Source of the DNA: Intestinimonas butyriciproducens
GTDB taxonomy: Bacteria > Bacillota > Clostridia > Oscillospirales > Oscillospiraceae
Direction: 5' to 3'
Length of the DNA stretch: 64,000 nt
Assembly (NCBI RefSeq): GCF_004154955.1
Contig: NZ_CP011524.1
Span: forward strand, 434,001 to 498,000
The position numbers and the translations under genes are program-made. Within the stretch, counting starts at the first letter, position 1. Every line of letters starts with the position of its first letter. Under the pieces are notes generated by a model. It saw only the letters and a list, made by a program, of their open reading frames with translations. It was not told where the DNA came from and ran no database searches. Below, piece by piece: positions 16,709 to 26,223 of this stretch.

Positions 16709-17749
16709 TCACATGGACATGGTCGGCTCCATCTCCGGCTGACTGTACTCATAGACCGGCTCTGTGCCGTTCCAGGATACAAACCCATGTTCTGCGGCGG
16801 ACAGGCCCATGCGCTTCATTCTCTGATTGGCATAGCCCTCAGCGTCAAAGCAGGAGGCGAGCAGTTCGTCCTTGGGATAGATGCCATCCCGTTTTGCCAG
16901 CTCTTTTCCGAAATCGACAAGATCCATGTCACGGGGCATGAAGTGATAGCAGTGGAGGTTCTGCGCCAGATCTAAGGCGTAATCCAGGCGGTGGCAGTCC
17001 TCCAGCTCCATGACTGCCTGCCACTTATCCAGCCATTTGGGTTCTCCCTGTCCCTGCTCGCCCCAGATGTAACCAAAGTCGATGGCATGGCGGACAAGTT
17101 CCGACGCGGAGCCGTACTGGGAGAGGATGTCCTTCAGCTGCGGGAGGCAGCAGTCCACATCCACAGCAATGCACTCGGTCACGGATTCGACCTCCAGTGC
17201 GTCCAGCGCCAGGAGAAGTTCGTCCGGGTGTGCGGCGTCCATGTATTCGCCGGTGTCCGGGAAGCCCACCCACACGCCGTCCATGTTGGTTCGGCTGGCC
17301 AGCTTGACTCGGATGCCGTAGTCACCTTTGTCGGGATTCATCGAAGGGTTACTGTCCAGAAACGGATCGATTAAAGAGGTGCCCTTGATAAAGTGCCCGT
17401 CGCAGAAAGTGTTTCCGCCCTTTTGGCGGTAAGCCGCACCCACTTTTTCCGGGTCAAGAAACTCCCGCGCTTGATCAGAGGGACGCTGGATCTGCTCCAT
17501 GATGAATTTGCCCAGCTGAACATCATCCCCGGCCCCATAGAACAGATCATAGTGATCCAATTGACTTGCAATCAGCATCACATCGCAGGTCATCCTCGGC
17601 TGCTCGATCTGCATTGCTCCGCGGAACAGAAGGCTTTCTTTTACCGTCATGTTCTCGAATCGCCGTTCCAGCCAGTCGTGTTGGGATTTGGTCATTTCAA
17701 AACCGTCCAGAAGATCCAGGAGTTGCCTGGTTTGCCGACTCGCCATCAC
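16709..17749 (-). CDS. ArdA-like antirestriction protein, divergent copy
   Basis: 346 residues. It shares the features of the three longer ArdA-like proteins upstream: acidic composition, a block with DYGIRVKLASRT followed by a Pro/Asp loop, and the C-terminal pattern with YALDLAQNLHCYHF and FGKELAKRDGIYP. ArdA proteins mimic B-DNA and inhibit type I restriction enzymes. This copy lacks the leading leucine/proline block and may be a decayed or specialised member. Its start overlaps the upstream ArdA-like stop by four bases. Confidence 0.6.
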   Translation of the reverse strand: MMASRQTRQLLDLLDGFEMTKSQHDWLERRFENMTVKESLLFRGAMQIEQPRMTCDVMLIASQLDHYDLFYGAGDDVQLGKFIMEQIQRPSDQAREFLDPEKVGAAYRQKGGNTFCDGHFIKGTSLIDPFLDSNPSMNPDKGDYGIRVKLASRTNMDGVWVGFPDTGEYMDAAHPDELLLALDALEVESVTECIAVDVDCCLPQLKDILSQYGSASELVRHAIDFGYIWGEQGQGEPKWLDKWQAVMELEDCHRLDYALDLAQNLHCYHFMPRDMDLVDFGKELAKRDGIYPKDELLASCFDAEGYANQRMKRMGLSAAEHGFVSWNGTEPVYEYSQPEMEPTMSM

Positions 17750-18924
17750 ATCATCTCCATTCCGGCATTTTCTGCCTGTGTTTCTTCATTGCGGATCGGC
17801 TCGCCATCTCTGCGCTGAACCAGCCCGTAGGGGGTCAGCAGAGCGTTGTGTGCTGCCATGACATCCTGACCATAGTTGTAGAGGACGACGTGCTTCTGCA
17901 GAATGGACCGGGAATGCTCATCCACAATGAAGCGAAGTTCCTCTATGGCTACCTCCTCGGGGGTTCGCTGATCAGGCTCGAGCAGATAGTCATCCAGATT
18001 TTCCGCAATCTGGACAGCGGCAGCGATATCGTGACAATCTGCCGCAAGGATAACTGCCTTGAATTTGGAAAGTTCTCCTTGTGTGCTCAGCTCCTTAAAG
18101 CATTTGGCCAACTCGTTCAGTCCATGGATATCGTCGCAGTCCGTGTTTTCCAGAAGCGCAGGCATCGCGCTGTCCTCCACCTGGAAGACCATTTCCGACC
18201 AGGAGGCGCCTCCGCAAGCCTCCAGCACGGCATCCAGCCGTTCCTGCGTGGCTGGCAGATCCAGACACATCATGTTATCCGGCTGCTCATTGGAGTGGAA
18301 GGGATACCTGCCGACCGTCAGGCGGATGCCGTATTCCGGCGCTTCGGGAAGCAAGGCCAGGCTGTCATATACCTGCTTCAGCTCGGTGTGCTGCGTGACA
18401 TACCCGCCGCTTGCGAAAACGCCGCCCTCCTCAAACCTGGCTTTTCTTCCGAGCATCTCAAAGTCAAGATACTCGAAGATGGAATCCGGAACTTTTTCCA
18501 GGGCAGGGATGAAATCGTTCTCCGCATAGAACCTGCCGAGCTGCTCGTCCGTCGTGGCGTTGACCACATGACAGCAGTCTGCGCTGTAGGCCAGGTCGAT
18601 CATGGTGGCAACGCTGATGGGACCGTATTTTTTGGCCACCTCCATGTTGAACAGCCCTTCGAAGGCCGTTCTTTCTCTGCCGTTCATCTGTCCCAGGCAG
18701 GTTGCCAGCGCATTGAGCTGATACAGATCGCATTCATGGGTCAGATGGACATGGAGGAACTGAAAACCATGGTGTTCAAGGAATTCCCACCTCGGCTTGT
18801 CGCCCAATGTCATTTGGAGCTTGTCCAGTGCGTCCGAAAGGCCATAGTAGGTAGCCGGAAGCTCCAGATCGCACCACCGATCCGTTTTTCCGCCGAACAG
18901 CTCCACACGGAACACTTCATTCAA
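17746..18924 (-). CDS. ArdA-like antirestriction protein
   Basis: 392 residues, strongly acidic. It opens with a strand containing [18 protein letters not shown] and continues with [20 protein letters not shown] and the motif [20 protein letters not shown], all typical of the large ArdA-family proteins of clostridial conjugative elements. A second copy of the fold seems to follow ([31 protein letters not shown]). It probably blocks type I restriction during transfer. It overlaps the DUF4314-like gene by eight bases. Confidence 0.75.
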   Translation of the reverse strand: MNEVFRVELFGGKTDRWCDLELPATYYGLSDALDKLQMTLGDKPRWEFLEHHGFQFLHVHLTHECDLYQLNALATCLGQMNGRERTAFEGLFNMEVAKKYGPISVATMIDLAYSADCCHVVNATTDEQLGRFYAENDFIPALEKVPDSIFEYLDFEMLGRKARFEEGGVFASGGYVTQHTELKQVYDSLALLPEAPEYGIRLTVGRYPFHSNEQPDNMMCLDLPATQERLDAVLEACGGASWSEMVFQVEDSAMPALLENTDCDDIHGLNELAKCFKELSTQGELSKFKAVILAADCHDIAAAVQIAENLDDYLLEPDQRTPEEVAIEELRFIVDEHSRSILQKHVVLYNYGQDVMAAHNALLTPYGLVQRRDGEPIRNEETQAENAGMEMM

Positions 18925-19906
18925 GGGTCATCCCTCCCATTTGGGGCCTGTAGTCCTCCTCATATTTGGCGGGATCGGCACCGGGGACATCCCAGCCACA
19001 CATACTGCCCACTTCCATAGCCTGGCGCTGGATGGGGTTGACTCCCAGCTTTTCATTCATCTTATCCGCCAGCTCCACATTTTGCTCCTTGTCGCCGGTG
19101 TCCCAATCGGAGGGGTAGTAGCCGGACTCGCCCCGGCGGATACAGATGAGGTCACCGGTGGACTTGAGAGTCGAGAAGCACATCTCCGGCAGCCCCTCCG
19201 CCACTCTGGGCGCGAAGCGTTCTGCCTCGGTCTGGATGTCCCAATCATCCTCCACGCTCCACAGATGGACATACAGCTCATCGTCGCCGGCGCAGATCTC
19301 CCGCTGTTCGAAGCCCTCGCCCCAGCCATCCGACGCCTGTCCGGAGATATACTCTTTCAGGGTGATCAGTTCCTCCGGGGTGAGGGTGCCAACCACGCGG
19401 CACTCGGCAACACCCCAGAGCTGGCCGTTCCGATCCTCAACGGTGAACACGACAGATTTGACCTTCTGGTTGACGCTGTCATCCTCGCCATACCAGTGCA
19501 TGATGCCGCTCTCGGATTCTTCCGGCATCCGGTTGTTGATCAGAGCCCTGAGGATCTCGCCTTCATAGACCCGCAGCGACCTCCCGTCCAACTGAGTGCA
19601 GTCATCCTCCATCTCTCCATACTCGTTGCGGGTGTAGAGATCCGCTGTCAGGGGCATATACAGCTTCAGCGTGGTAGGCTCGGGCGGCAGCACAGAGAAG
19701 CTGTCCTCTCCTATGGTCAGCGCCAGGGTTCTGCCATTGTCCCACTTCATGTGGAACTGGCCGGCATCGTCGATGTAGTCCAGAGTCCCCGTGCTGCCCG
19801 GCTCCAGCGGGGCATAGGGGTCTTTCATCTCTCTGAGCTTGATCCTTGAGCCTGCGGGAAACTGTTCTCGGAGAAAGCTCAACCACTCTCTCGGAATTTC
19901 TCTCAT
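18917..19906 (-). CDS. DUF4314-like protein
   Basis: 329 residues from the ATG at 19906. Residues about 14-70 ([20 protein letters not shown], then [10 protein letters not shown]) are a small beta-barrel of the DUF4314 type (number from memory). The rest is acidic and unassigned, and ends [10 protein letters not shown], like other proteins of this operon that end in Met/Gly-rich tails. Role unknown; carried in the ArdA operon. Confidence 0.65.
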   Translation of the reverse strand: MREIPREWLSFLREQFPAGSRIKLREMKDPYAPLEPGSTGTLDYIDDAGQFHMKWDNGRTLALTIGEDSFSVLPPEPTTLKLYMPLTADLYTRNEYGEMEDDCTQLDGRSLRVYEGEILRALINNRMPEESESGIMHWYGEDDSVNQKVKSVVFTVEDRNGQLWGVAECRVVGTLTPEELITLKEYISGQASDGWGEGFEQREICAGDDELYVHLWSVEDDWDIQTEAERFAPRVAEGLPEMCFSTLKSTGDLICIRRGESGYYPSDWDTGDKEQNVELADKMNEKLGVNPIQRQAMEVGSMCGWDVPGADPAKYEEDYRPQMGGMTLE

Positions 19907-20763
19907 GATAATCCTCCCATTGTCATGCCCTGCTGGGGCGTATTCTGCTCCAACTCCAATCGGAGCGTTTCTACTGCTGCGGCGACCTCCGGGTCGCACT
20001 TGAAGCTGTCCAGCTTCAAGTGGTCTGTAAAGAATTGCTGTTCCCCATCCAGAGAGCGTACCAGATCCACCGTGGCGATTCCGTCTTTAGTGACGCCAAT
20101 CCGTTTCTCTGGACGGTCGCTGCCCAGATAGGTGTGGATGGCCTCCTCCAAGGTCAGATCCCGGAAGATATGTTCTCCAGAGGTGTTGCAGTCAGTAATC
20201 ACGAACCAGGCGTAGGTGTGGGGCAGAGTTTGGTCGGCAGCATCCTGCATGGCTTTGATGCCCTTTTCCGTCAGGCCGTAATTACAGGCTCGCCTTGGGT
20301 TATCTTCTCCGGCAAAGTCCAGCAGGATATCATCCACCGCTTTGCAGATGTCCGGGTTCTCGGTCAGGAGCTTGTAGCGGAAGCCGGTAGTGGACATATA
20401 GTATGCGGCATAGTCTAATTTTTCGAAGTGCGGCTCCTCACAGGTCTGAACCAGTGCTTCTAAGGTTTGAGGATTCCGCAGGACATTCAAATACACATCT
20501 TTTCCGCGTGATACAAGCCAGAGCCGAAAACTTGAGAATCCTTCTTCCTCGCTGTGGATGCCAAGCTCGAGGCTTTTGTCCCAGAGGTCGCTCCGGTAGG
20601 CGGCCCGGCCATACTCATTCAAAATTTCCTGCCAGTCCAGAATATCTTCTCTCTCGCGGTGGAGAAGGGCCTCTACGATCCTGCAGAAGTAGGTTTCTTG
20701 ATCATGATCCTGCATGGATCGGTTTGTCTCATCAATGATTTGCCAGAATTGCTCTTTTTTCAT
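19903..20763 (-). CDS. DUF4240-like protein
   Basis: 286 residues from the ATG at 20763. The start ([20 protein letters not shown]) and the following helices fit DUF4240-type proteins (number from memory). The C-terminal part (about 220-275) resembles a small beta domain followed by a helix. It overlaps the next gene by four bases. Function unknown. Confidence 0.65.
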   Translation of the reverse strand: MKKEQFWQIIDETNRSMQDHDQETYFCRIVEALLHREREDILDWQEILNEYGRAAYRSDLWDKSLELGIHSEEEGFSSFRLWLVSRGKDVYLNVLRNPQTLEALVQTCEEPHFEKLDYAAYYMSTTGFRYKLLTENPDICKAVDDILLDFAGEDNPRRACNYGLTEKGIKAMQDAADQTLPHTYAWFVITDCNTSGEHIFRDLTLEEAIHTYLGSDRPEKRIGVTKDGIATVDLVRSLDGEQQFFTDHLKLDSFKCDPEVAAAVETLRLELEQNTPQQGMTMGGLS

Positions 20764-20839
20764 TGCTTCTCCTTCTCTATAGTACGAATGATCAACAAAA
20801 TAAAGCATGGTTTTCGTCTTTCCTCGATTACCGGATGGC

Positions 20840-21577
20840 TCAGGTCATGCGCATTTCAAATTCCGGCTCCGGGGACTCCATGATCTGTTCCAAGTGCTGC
20901 GGGTCTACGATGACCTCGCTTTCATTTCTGCCTGTGAACAGAGCCAGGATGTGTTCCTTTCGAATCTGCGCTTCATACACCGTTCCCTCCTCACCGAAGC
21001 GGTGGGCAAACCAGTCCGCCGTTTTCCGGTCCAGTGTCCAGGACAGCGCCCTGACATTTTTGGCGTTGTAGGGGGTAACGCCCCGATAGACCGTCACCGT
21101 ATCCTCCAGCGCCTGGTGTGCGGCGCGCTCCTCCTCGTCCATCAGGGACTCCGGAGGGACGGATTGGAACAAGGCCACCAGTTCTCGTTTGCTCACATTG
21201 CAGTCCTGATTGGGGCATTCCTCCTGTGTCCAGGCGGTGGATAAGAGCTGTCCCAGATCCTTCTCCGAGAGAGCGGAGGCGGCAAATTTGATAAAAGTCA
21301 GATAATAGGGCGGGTTGAGCAGTACGAAAATCTGATGGACATTTTCGGCGCTGTCTATCTGCTCCCCAACCTTTCTGCGCCACCTTGTGCAGTCATCCGA
21401 ATTGTTGATCAGGTCGACCATGGAGAGGCTCCCATCCTCATTCCGAAGCGCGGAGATCCCGGAGTTTGTGAAGGGGTGGCTGACGATCACCGGGGAGAGG
21501 GCCGTTTCCTGGATCTGCACATCGAGGAGGGTGTGCGCCACCAGCTTTACGCGGAGCAGATCGGTTTCACGGGGCAT
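20840..21577 (-). CDS. Protein with an ADP-ribosyltransferase-like C-terminus
   Basis: 245 residues. The C-terminal 90 residues carry the order of motifs of R-S-E ADP-ribosyltransferases. Arg165 lies in TVYRGVTP, S179-W180-T181 stands in place of the STS motif, and E219-S220-E221 in NESEVIVDP matches the ExE pair. The spacing fits the fold. The N-terminal 150 residues are helical and unassigned. The gene starts at a TGATG overlap with the upstream ArdA-like gene, behind GGAGG. It may modify a host or defence protein, as phage ADP-ribosyltransferases do; this is inference from motifs only. Confidence 0.5.
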   Translation of the reverse strand: MPRETDLLRVKLVAHTLLDVQIQETALSPVIVSHPFTNSGISALRNEDGSLSMVDLINNSDDCTRWRRKVGEQIDSAENVHQIFVLLNPPYYLTFIKFAASALSEKDLGQLLSTAWTQEECPNQDCNVSKRELVALFQSVPPESLMDEEERAAHQALEDTVTVYRGVTPYNAKNVRALSWTLDRKTADWFAHRFGEEGTVYEAQIRKEHILALFTGRNESEVIVDPQHLEQIMESPEPEFEMRMT

Positions 21578-22698
21578 CAGGAAAGGCCTCCCATCTCCAT
21601 CGCCTGGGTTTCCTCAGCGAAGGGGCTGCTGCATCGGCGGATCAGGCCAAACTCGGTTCGCCGGACTCCTTCCTCCGCCATAGTGTCCTCACCCAGCTTC
21701 TCGAAATCCATATACCCGTCGATGGTATCAATCAGCTCGTCATCAGCACCGATGCGCCGAAGGACTGCTTGCCCGTATTCGTAGGTGTCCTCCGTGATAC
21801 GCTCATAGTCGTCCAGATTCATGGCATATCGAAGAGCATCCTGCATGGTTTCCGGCCGCTCCACAGAAAGAACCGACAGGTATTTCATCAGCTCGCCGTC
21901 TTCAAGCTGCATCCCCTCGATGGCCCAAGCCAATTCGTTTGCATCTTCCACGCATACTCCCGTGGTGGGAATGTGCTCGTCCATATAGGGAACGGAAAAC
22001 GACACCTTGGTTACTGCTGCCTCTGCAAAACAATCGATTCCCAGTGTTCTTTTTACTCGCTCCAATTCTTCCTTCGTTGCCGGAAGGCAGATACTCACTT
22101 GCGCTTGGGAAGAGGAGAGGTCAAGCTGGATCTTCGATTTTTTCTCTCTGACAAGCTCATCATCCTGCTTGCGGAGCACATAGCCGGCATAGGTATAGAC
22201 ACCGCCATGCTCGGCATAGTATTCTGCGCCGATTTTTGCGAAGTCCAGGTAGGGCCAGGCTGCTTCGGGGAATCTGGGATCGCCCTGAATCTGACCGGCA
22301 ACAGCGACATAACGGCCAAGCGTCACATCTGAATTGACATTGGGAATGAGGATATAGTCCGACACCTGTTCCGCCACACGAATCATATCGTTCAGATCAT
22401 TGATGCTGTTGCCATCCAAGGCGCCGGCATAGATGTTCCGTTCGCGGGAGTCCATTTTGGCAATGATGCTCGAAAGCTGATTCAGCTGTGCAAGCTGCGT
22501 TCTGGAATCAGGGTCGAGTCCGCTGAGGTACGACGGCAGATTGGCGATCACGCTTTTGATCTCGACGATCTCTGTTTTTCCTGCTCTGCTGGCCTCATCA
22601 AGCTGGCTGGCCGCTTCTGTCATAGCGTCATGAGATGCGGGCAAATTGAGCGGGACAATGACAGGACTCCCACTTCGTTTCATGAAAAGTCGGATCAT
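21577..22698 (-). CDS. ArdA-like antirestriction protein
   Basis: 373 residues from the ATG at 22698 (ATGA overlap with the upstream paralogue). It has the family pattern: PLNLPASHDAMTEAASQLDE, LAQLNQLSSIIAKMDSRERN, an ISDYI-like block with DVTLGRYVAVAGQ, and a second half with ICLPATKEELERVKRTLG. It is acidic, and its two halves look related. Role as for the other ArdA-like proteins: probably antirestriction. Confidence 0.7.
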   Translation of the reverse strand: MIRLFMKRSGSPVIVPLNLPASHDAMTEAASQLDEASRAGKTEIVEIKSVIANLPSYLSGLDPDSRTQLAQLNQLSSIIAKMDSRERNIYAGALDGNSINDLNDMIRVAEQVSDYILIPNVNSDVTLGRYVAVAGQIQGDPRFPEAAWPYLDFAKIGAEYYAEHGGVYTYAGYVLRKQDDELVREKKSKIQLDLSSSQAQVSICLPATKEELERVKRTLGIDCFAEAAVTKVSFSVPYMDEHIPTTGVCVEDANELAWAIEGMQLEDGELMKYLSVLSVERPETMQDALRYAMNLDDYERITEDTYEYGQAVLRRIGADDELIDTIDGYMDFEKLGEDTMAEEGVRRTEFGLIRRCSSPFAEETQAMEMGGLS

Positions 22699-23897
22699 GT
22701 CATTCCTCCCATCTGAACCCCCTGTTCCCGCTGGCACTGATCCATCGGATCTTCTGCCATCAGTTCCTCCAGATCTACTGTGCCAACATAGGCGATGTAG
22801 CCTCGGTCGGTAAACACGCCCGACTGATAGTCCATGTGCTGCAGGCCATACCGCTCGTAGTCATAAAACTCGTCCAGATTGGGGTCATACTCAAAATGGC
22901 CGGATCTCTGAATCATGTATTTCCCATATTCCTCGGGGGTATGAGCGCCGGAGGCGAATTCAAACAGATCCATGTTTTCCGCCAGACGGCGGATCTGGCT
23001 GGCGTTTTCCGGCTTGGCCATGCTTACTGCCGCTCCCAACTTCTTGCGGTCATGAATCGAAAACTTCTCCACAGCCAGCGCCAGCTCATTGAGTTCGTGG
23101 ATGTTATCGCACTGGAAGTCCAGTGCTACATCCACTTCCTCTGGGAATGAACTGTCAGCTATAAAGAGGCGCATATCCTTTGGGTCAGCAATGCCGGAAC
23201 GCTGCATGGCGCGCTCAATTTGTCCTTTTGATGCAGGGAGATAGATCCAGGTCACATTCCTGCTGTTCTCCTGCTCCCACCGGGAGGATATCCCGATAGC
23301 AGTCATATCGGCCTCATAGTGGTAGCAGGGCAGGTGCTTCCCATCATAGAGCTGTGAAAGCTGCACGCCGTTGTCATAGACCACTCCGTAGCGGGTGATA
23401 GTCCCCTCATTGTCCTCAATCAACAGGACAGCGGTTTCCACTCCGTCCAGCTGTTCCAGTTCTTCCATGCTGGCACACCCGCCATGGATGTTCATGTAGT
23501 GATCACGGCCAACCTCTTTCAAATTTGTGAAGTCCGTGATCACCGTCGCCTGCTGACAGCAGAAGGTCAGGTTGATGAGATCCTTCATGCTGGTGAGATT
23601 CAGCTTTTCAGCCATCGCCTGAAATTGCGAAAACTCGCCCACAGTAAAGCTGTCCAGCCGCTTGGCCAGATAGTCCAGCTCGTCCAGATTGACCTTGGTG
23701 CTCACCAGCCGATTCAGCACGGGCCATGCGCTGTCGAGGGAGTCCAAGCGGCAGTCGGCTTCAGAGGTATCGCCGATCTCCATTGCCTCCAACAGCGCAA
23801 CGCAGTGGTCGTATTGATTTCTGGGAATGGGAAGAGGGATCGTCGCAACACCGTATTCCGGGTGGTCGGCGTTGCTCAGAACTGCTTCCATCATCAC
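22695..23897 (-). CDS. ArdA-like antirestriction protein
   Basis: 400 residues. It contains IPLPIPRNQYDHCVALLEAM, LDELDYLAKRLDSFTVGEFS and LINLTFCCQQATVITDFTNL, the same series of blocks as in its paralogues at 17746 and 21577. A second half has WIYLPASKGQIERAMQRSGI. It is the first of the ArdA-like genes in transcription order. Three ATG codons in a row make the exact start uncertain by two residues. Confidence 0.72.
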   Translation of the reverse strand: MMMEAVLSNADHPEYGVATIPLPIPRNQYDHCVALLEAMEIGDTSEADCRLDSLDSAWPVLNRLVSTKVNLDELDYLAKRLDSFTVGEFSQFQAMAEKLNLTSMKDLINLTFCCQQATVITDFTNLKEVGRDHYMNIHGGCASMEELEQLDGVETAVLLIEDNEGTITRYGVVYDNGVQLSQLYDGKHLPCYHYEADMTAIGISSRWEQENSRNVTWIYLPASKGQIERAMQRSGIADPKDMRLFIADSSFPEEVDVALDFQCDNIHELNELALAVEKFSIHDRKKLGAAVSMAKPENASQIRRLAENMDLFEFASGAHTPEEYGKYMIQRSGHFEYDPNLDEFYDYERYGLQHMDYQSGVFTDRGYIAYVGTVDLEELMAEDPMDQCQREQGVQMGGMT

Positions 23898-23908
23898 ATT
23901 GCATCACC

Positions 23909-24211
23909 TTACTTTCCTTCAAAATTCAAAATCGCATCTCCGTACTTGGCCAGAAGCAGAGCGCAGACAATCAGGTAGAACGCCTCATCTGTGACCAATT
24001 CGGGGGATGCGAGATCGGCAAGAGTGATATTGCGGCTGCCGGTGGAGATGGCTTTGGCCGCCTGATAAACACTGTACAGTTCCGGCTGGATGCCAGAAAG
24101 CTGGACGGACTGGAAGTCAAATCCGCAGGCATCAAACTTCCAGATCATCCTGCGCCAGATATCCTCATACGCCGTGAGAAGAAACAGTGCGGCCAGGTTA
24201 CGGTTCGGCAT
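23909..24211 (-). CDS. Small helical hypothetical protein
   Basis: 100 residues, mostly helical, ending LVTDEAFYLIVCALLLAKYG. No signal peptide. No clear ribosome site before the chosen ATG, so the start is uncertain. I do not recognise the family. It is part of the ArdA operon. Confidence 0.6.
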   Translation of the reverse strand: MPNRNLAALFLLTAYEDIWRRMIWKFDACGFDFQSVQLSGIQPELYSVYQAAKAISTGSRNITLADLASPELVTDEAFYLIVCALLLAKYGDAILNFEGK

Positions 24212-24229
24212 TCGAAAACAGCGCTCACG

Positions 24230-24589
24230 TCAGTGCTGCCAGCGCTCACGATGACTATCGCTCAGGAAAAATTCAATGGAGCAGCCATTGAAACTCCTCT
24301 CTAACCGGGCCTGAAGCTGCGCTCCAGCTTCAGGGAAGAAGCAATCCCTGACAAACTCGTTGAGGTCAATCGCACCAGCCACGATCCGTTCATCCAGACA
24401 GACGCACTGCTCCAAAGGGCAGGGATGATTGCGTCTGAAGTTCATGCAGTATGGGCACTCCATGTCATCTCTGCTATATTGAAAACCGGGATAGTATCGG
24501 CCATGGCCTCTGGGCTTGAAATAGGGCGGGGTCATCATCTGCTGTTCCATCTGGCACAGCGGTGTATCCCGCATGAAGTAGCGTGTCAT
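24230..24589 (-). CDS. Small cysteine-rich protein
   Basis: 119 residues from the ATG at 24589, which overlaps the upstream stop (ATGA). Cysteines cluster as CPYC, then CPLEQCVC, compatible with a zinc site near residues 45-70. The rest is unassigned. Confidence 0.6.
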   Translation of the reverse strand: MTRYFMRDTPLCQMEQQMMTPPYFKPRGHGRYYPGFQYSRDDMECPYCMNFRRNHPCPLEQCVCLDERIVAGAIDLNEFVRDCFFPEAGAQLQARLERSFNGCSIEFFLSDSHRERWQH

Positions 24590-25029
24590 AAGGTCATGCC
24601 CATCCCTTTCTGCTTGATTTCGCAATCGTCTTCCCTGATTCCCTCATTCTCCTCCGTATCGCTTTTCTGGCCGGGCATAAGGCATTCGCCCGGATAAAGC
24701 TCCATTTCGTACAGCACGCTGTTATCACCGCTTCTGCGGTCAAGAACCTTGATGGTCGTGCCCTCAAATAAATAGTTGGATGCCTTTTCGAAATCAGAGC
24801 GGAATCCCTTCCCGTAATTACAGGTCGAATACTGATGAGTCGGCTGATCCTTGACCACGGAATAGTAAGCGTTGGTCTGAACCTCAGTCACCACCCGTAC
24901 AAGCCCGACCAGGGCAGGGTGCTTGCTATGGCTGGTTGCCACCAACTCTGTCCCGGGGCGGATACAGCGTTTCAACTCAGCCAGGTTTTTGATGCGCAGC
25001 GGCGCTTTTTGTTCGTTCTTTTGATCCAA
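24586..25029 (-). CDS. Hypothetical basic protein of the cargo operon
   Basis: 147 residues from a TTG at 25029 with AGGAGG eight bases upstream. The middle (about 20-110) is beta-rich, with a C-terminal acidic linker. I do not recognise it. It is separated from the upstream gene by a terminator, so it begins a new transcript or is read through to. Confidence 0.6.
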   Translation of the reverse strand: MDQKNEQKAPLRIKNLAELKRCIRPGTELVATSHSKHPALVGLVRVVTEVQTNAYYSVVKDQPTHQYSTCNYGKGFRSDFEKASNYLFEGTTIKVLDRRSGDNSVLYEMELYPGECLMPGQKSDTEENEGIREDDCEIKQKGMGMTL

Positions 25030-25059
25030 TCTTCAATCCTCCTGTCTGGTTTGAGGCAA

Positions 25060-25098
25060 TAAAAAAGCGCCGGAGTCTTATTTCTAAAACTCCGGCGC
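25060..25098 (-). terminator. Terminator after the first cargo gene
   Basis: GCGCCGGAGT (25067-25076) pairs with ACTCCGGCGC (25089-25098); the minus strand continues TTTTTTATTG. A strong Rho-independent terminator between the gene ending at 25106 and that starting at 25029. Confidence 0.85.
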
Positions 25099-25105
25099 CT
25101 GAATA

Positions 25106-25780
25106 TTACATGATCGGTTCCTGGTTGTAGGGTTCCATGGGGTGTTGCTCCTGCTCTCTTATGCGCTCCAGAGCATCGGGAGCTGCAATGGCAATCTGCT
25201 CCTGAACGCCCCGTATGCACTTTTCCTGCTCGGCAGTCAAGTCATAACCAGCGTCTAAGGTGTCAGAGCAGCACCGGTAGATTTCGATAAGCTGCTCCTG
25301 ATTGAAGATTTGCTGTTTGGAAATGAGGCCGGCGCGGATGGCGAAGTCCTGCTTGGCACCTGCATAGTTTTCCTGAAAGTAATTGCCCTGATTGAGACCT
25401 GTGCGGTCGAAGCTCCAGTCCCATGTGACGAATTGAACGCCAAGCCGGGTGGGATGGGCAGCCAGCACGGCTCCGTTGAAGTCAGCCAGCAGGCGGTAGT
25501 CACCGGTCAGGCTCTGGGCTTGCAGGGGCGGAGCCTGTTCCAGCAGCGTCATGTACTCCCGCACGGTGCAGGCCAGATCGGTGGCTCGCTCACAGGCTCG
25601 TTCCCGTTCCGGCGTCGCTACATCCACCTGCCAGTAGCGAACGCCTCCGTCCGCTGTGATCCGGCAGAGGGGGAGACCATCCCACTCCACAGGAAGCAAT
25701 TCATCCTGTTCCGGCTGCGGAGTGAATCCCTCACGGTGGAGAGCGGTGCGAAGCTCCTGAAAAAACTGTTCTCGGTTCAT
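25106..25780 (-). CDS. Hypothetical protein at the edge of the island
   Basis: 224 residues, starting MNREQFFQELRTALHREGFT. It is soluble, acidic and Gln-rich at the C-terminus (EQEQHPMEPYNQEPIM). I do not recognise a domain. AGGAGG stands about seven bases before the ATG. It is the most upstream gene of the island on this strand and is followed by its own terminator. Confidence 0.7.
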   Translation of the reverse strand: MNREQFFQELRTALHREGFTPQPEQDELLPVEWDGLPLCRITADGGVRYWQVDVATPERERACERATDLACTVREYMTLLEQAPPLQAQSLTGDYRLLADFNGAVLAAHPTRLGVQFVTWDWSFDRTGLNQGNYFQENYAGAKQDFAIRAGLISKQQIFNQEQLIEIYRCCSDTLDAGYDLTAEQEKCIRGVQEQIAIAAPDALERIREQEQHPMEPYNQEPIM

Positions 25781-25802
25781 TTACTACCTCCTGATATTTA
25801 GT

Positions 25803-25836
25803 GCCCTTTTTGAATTTGTCTGAAAGCAAAAAGGGC
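25803..25836. repeat. Inverted repeat sharing its stem with the next one
   Basis: GCCCTTTTTG (25803-25812) and CAAAAAGGGC (25827-25836) flank a 14-base loop. The same arms recur 105 bases to the right. It lies just upstream of the first island gene, so it could be a repressor or integrase arm site, or a terminator. Confidence 0.6.
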
Positions 25837-25907
25837 GCCAATCTGATGGCCCGTCGTGACCAACAAATTGACGCCTCAAATTTTGTGTATTCTATTGATA
25901 GAAAAAT

Positions 25908-25946
25908 AGCGCCCTTTTTGAAAATTGATGCTTCAAAAAGGGCGCT
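25908..25946 (-). repeat. Perfect 14-bp inverted repeat, terminator-like on the minus strand
   Basis: AGCGCCCTTTTTGA (25908-25921) and its exact complement (25933-25946) enclose 11 bases; the minus strand then reads ATTTTTCT. It could stop phage-side transcripts before the island or serve as a recombinase site. Confidence 0.65.
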
Positions 25947-25969
25947 ACATGGTTTCTGGTTTTGCCAAC

Positions 25970-26005
25970 CTCCGAGAAGAGGGGGTTCGAATCCCACCAG
26001 TTAGG
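25970..26005 (+). other. tRNA 3'-end-like sequence, candidate attachment core
   Basis: CCTC-CGAGAA-GAGG forms a variable-arm-like hairpin, followed by GGGTTCGAATCCCACCAG, the T-arm pattern of tRNAs. No matching D arm or 5' acceptor strand is found to the left, so this is not an intact tRNA. Such 3' tRNA fragments are usual att copies of integrated elements. Confidence 0.4.
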
Positions 26006-26073
26006 GGGAAACAGCGGTTGGCATCTATGGAATCATCCGTGAATTTTTGAGCTGAAAAAGCCCGGAAACGGTT

Positions 26074-26102
26074 GATGCCACTGGCTTTTCGCCAGTGGCA
26101 TC
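26074..26102. repeat. Perfect 12-bp inverted repeat
   Basis: GATGCCACTGGC, loop TTTTC, and the exact complement. Neither strand has a good T-run directly after it. Its role is unknown; it lies between the tRNA-like sequence and the phage lysis genes. Confidence 0.55.
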
Positions 26103-26223
26103 TATACCGTTTTGATTTTATGGTGGAGCGAGTGCAACGGTAGACGAACCCTTTAAGCCCACAGTGATAGTGTTTGCGTCCTCTATTCTCCTGTGCATCC
26201 AGAATATCAGCGCGAAATAATGT

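Noticed and set aside
25970-26005. Intact tRNA gene
   Set aside because: Only the variable and T arms can be drawn; no D arm, no full anticodon stem and no matching acceptor strand.
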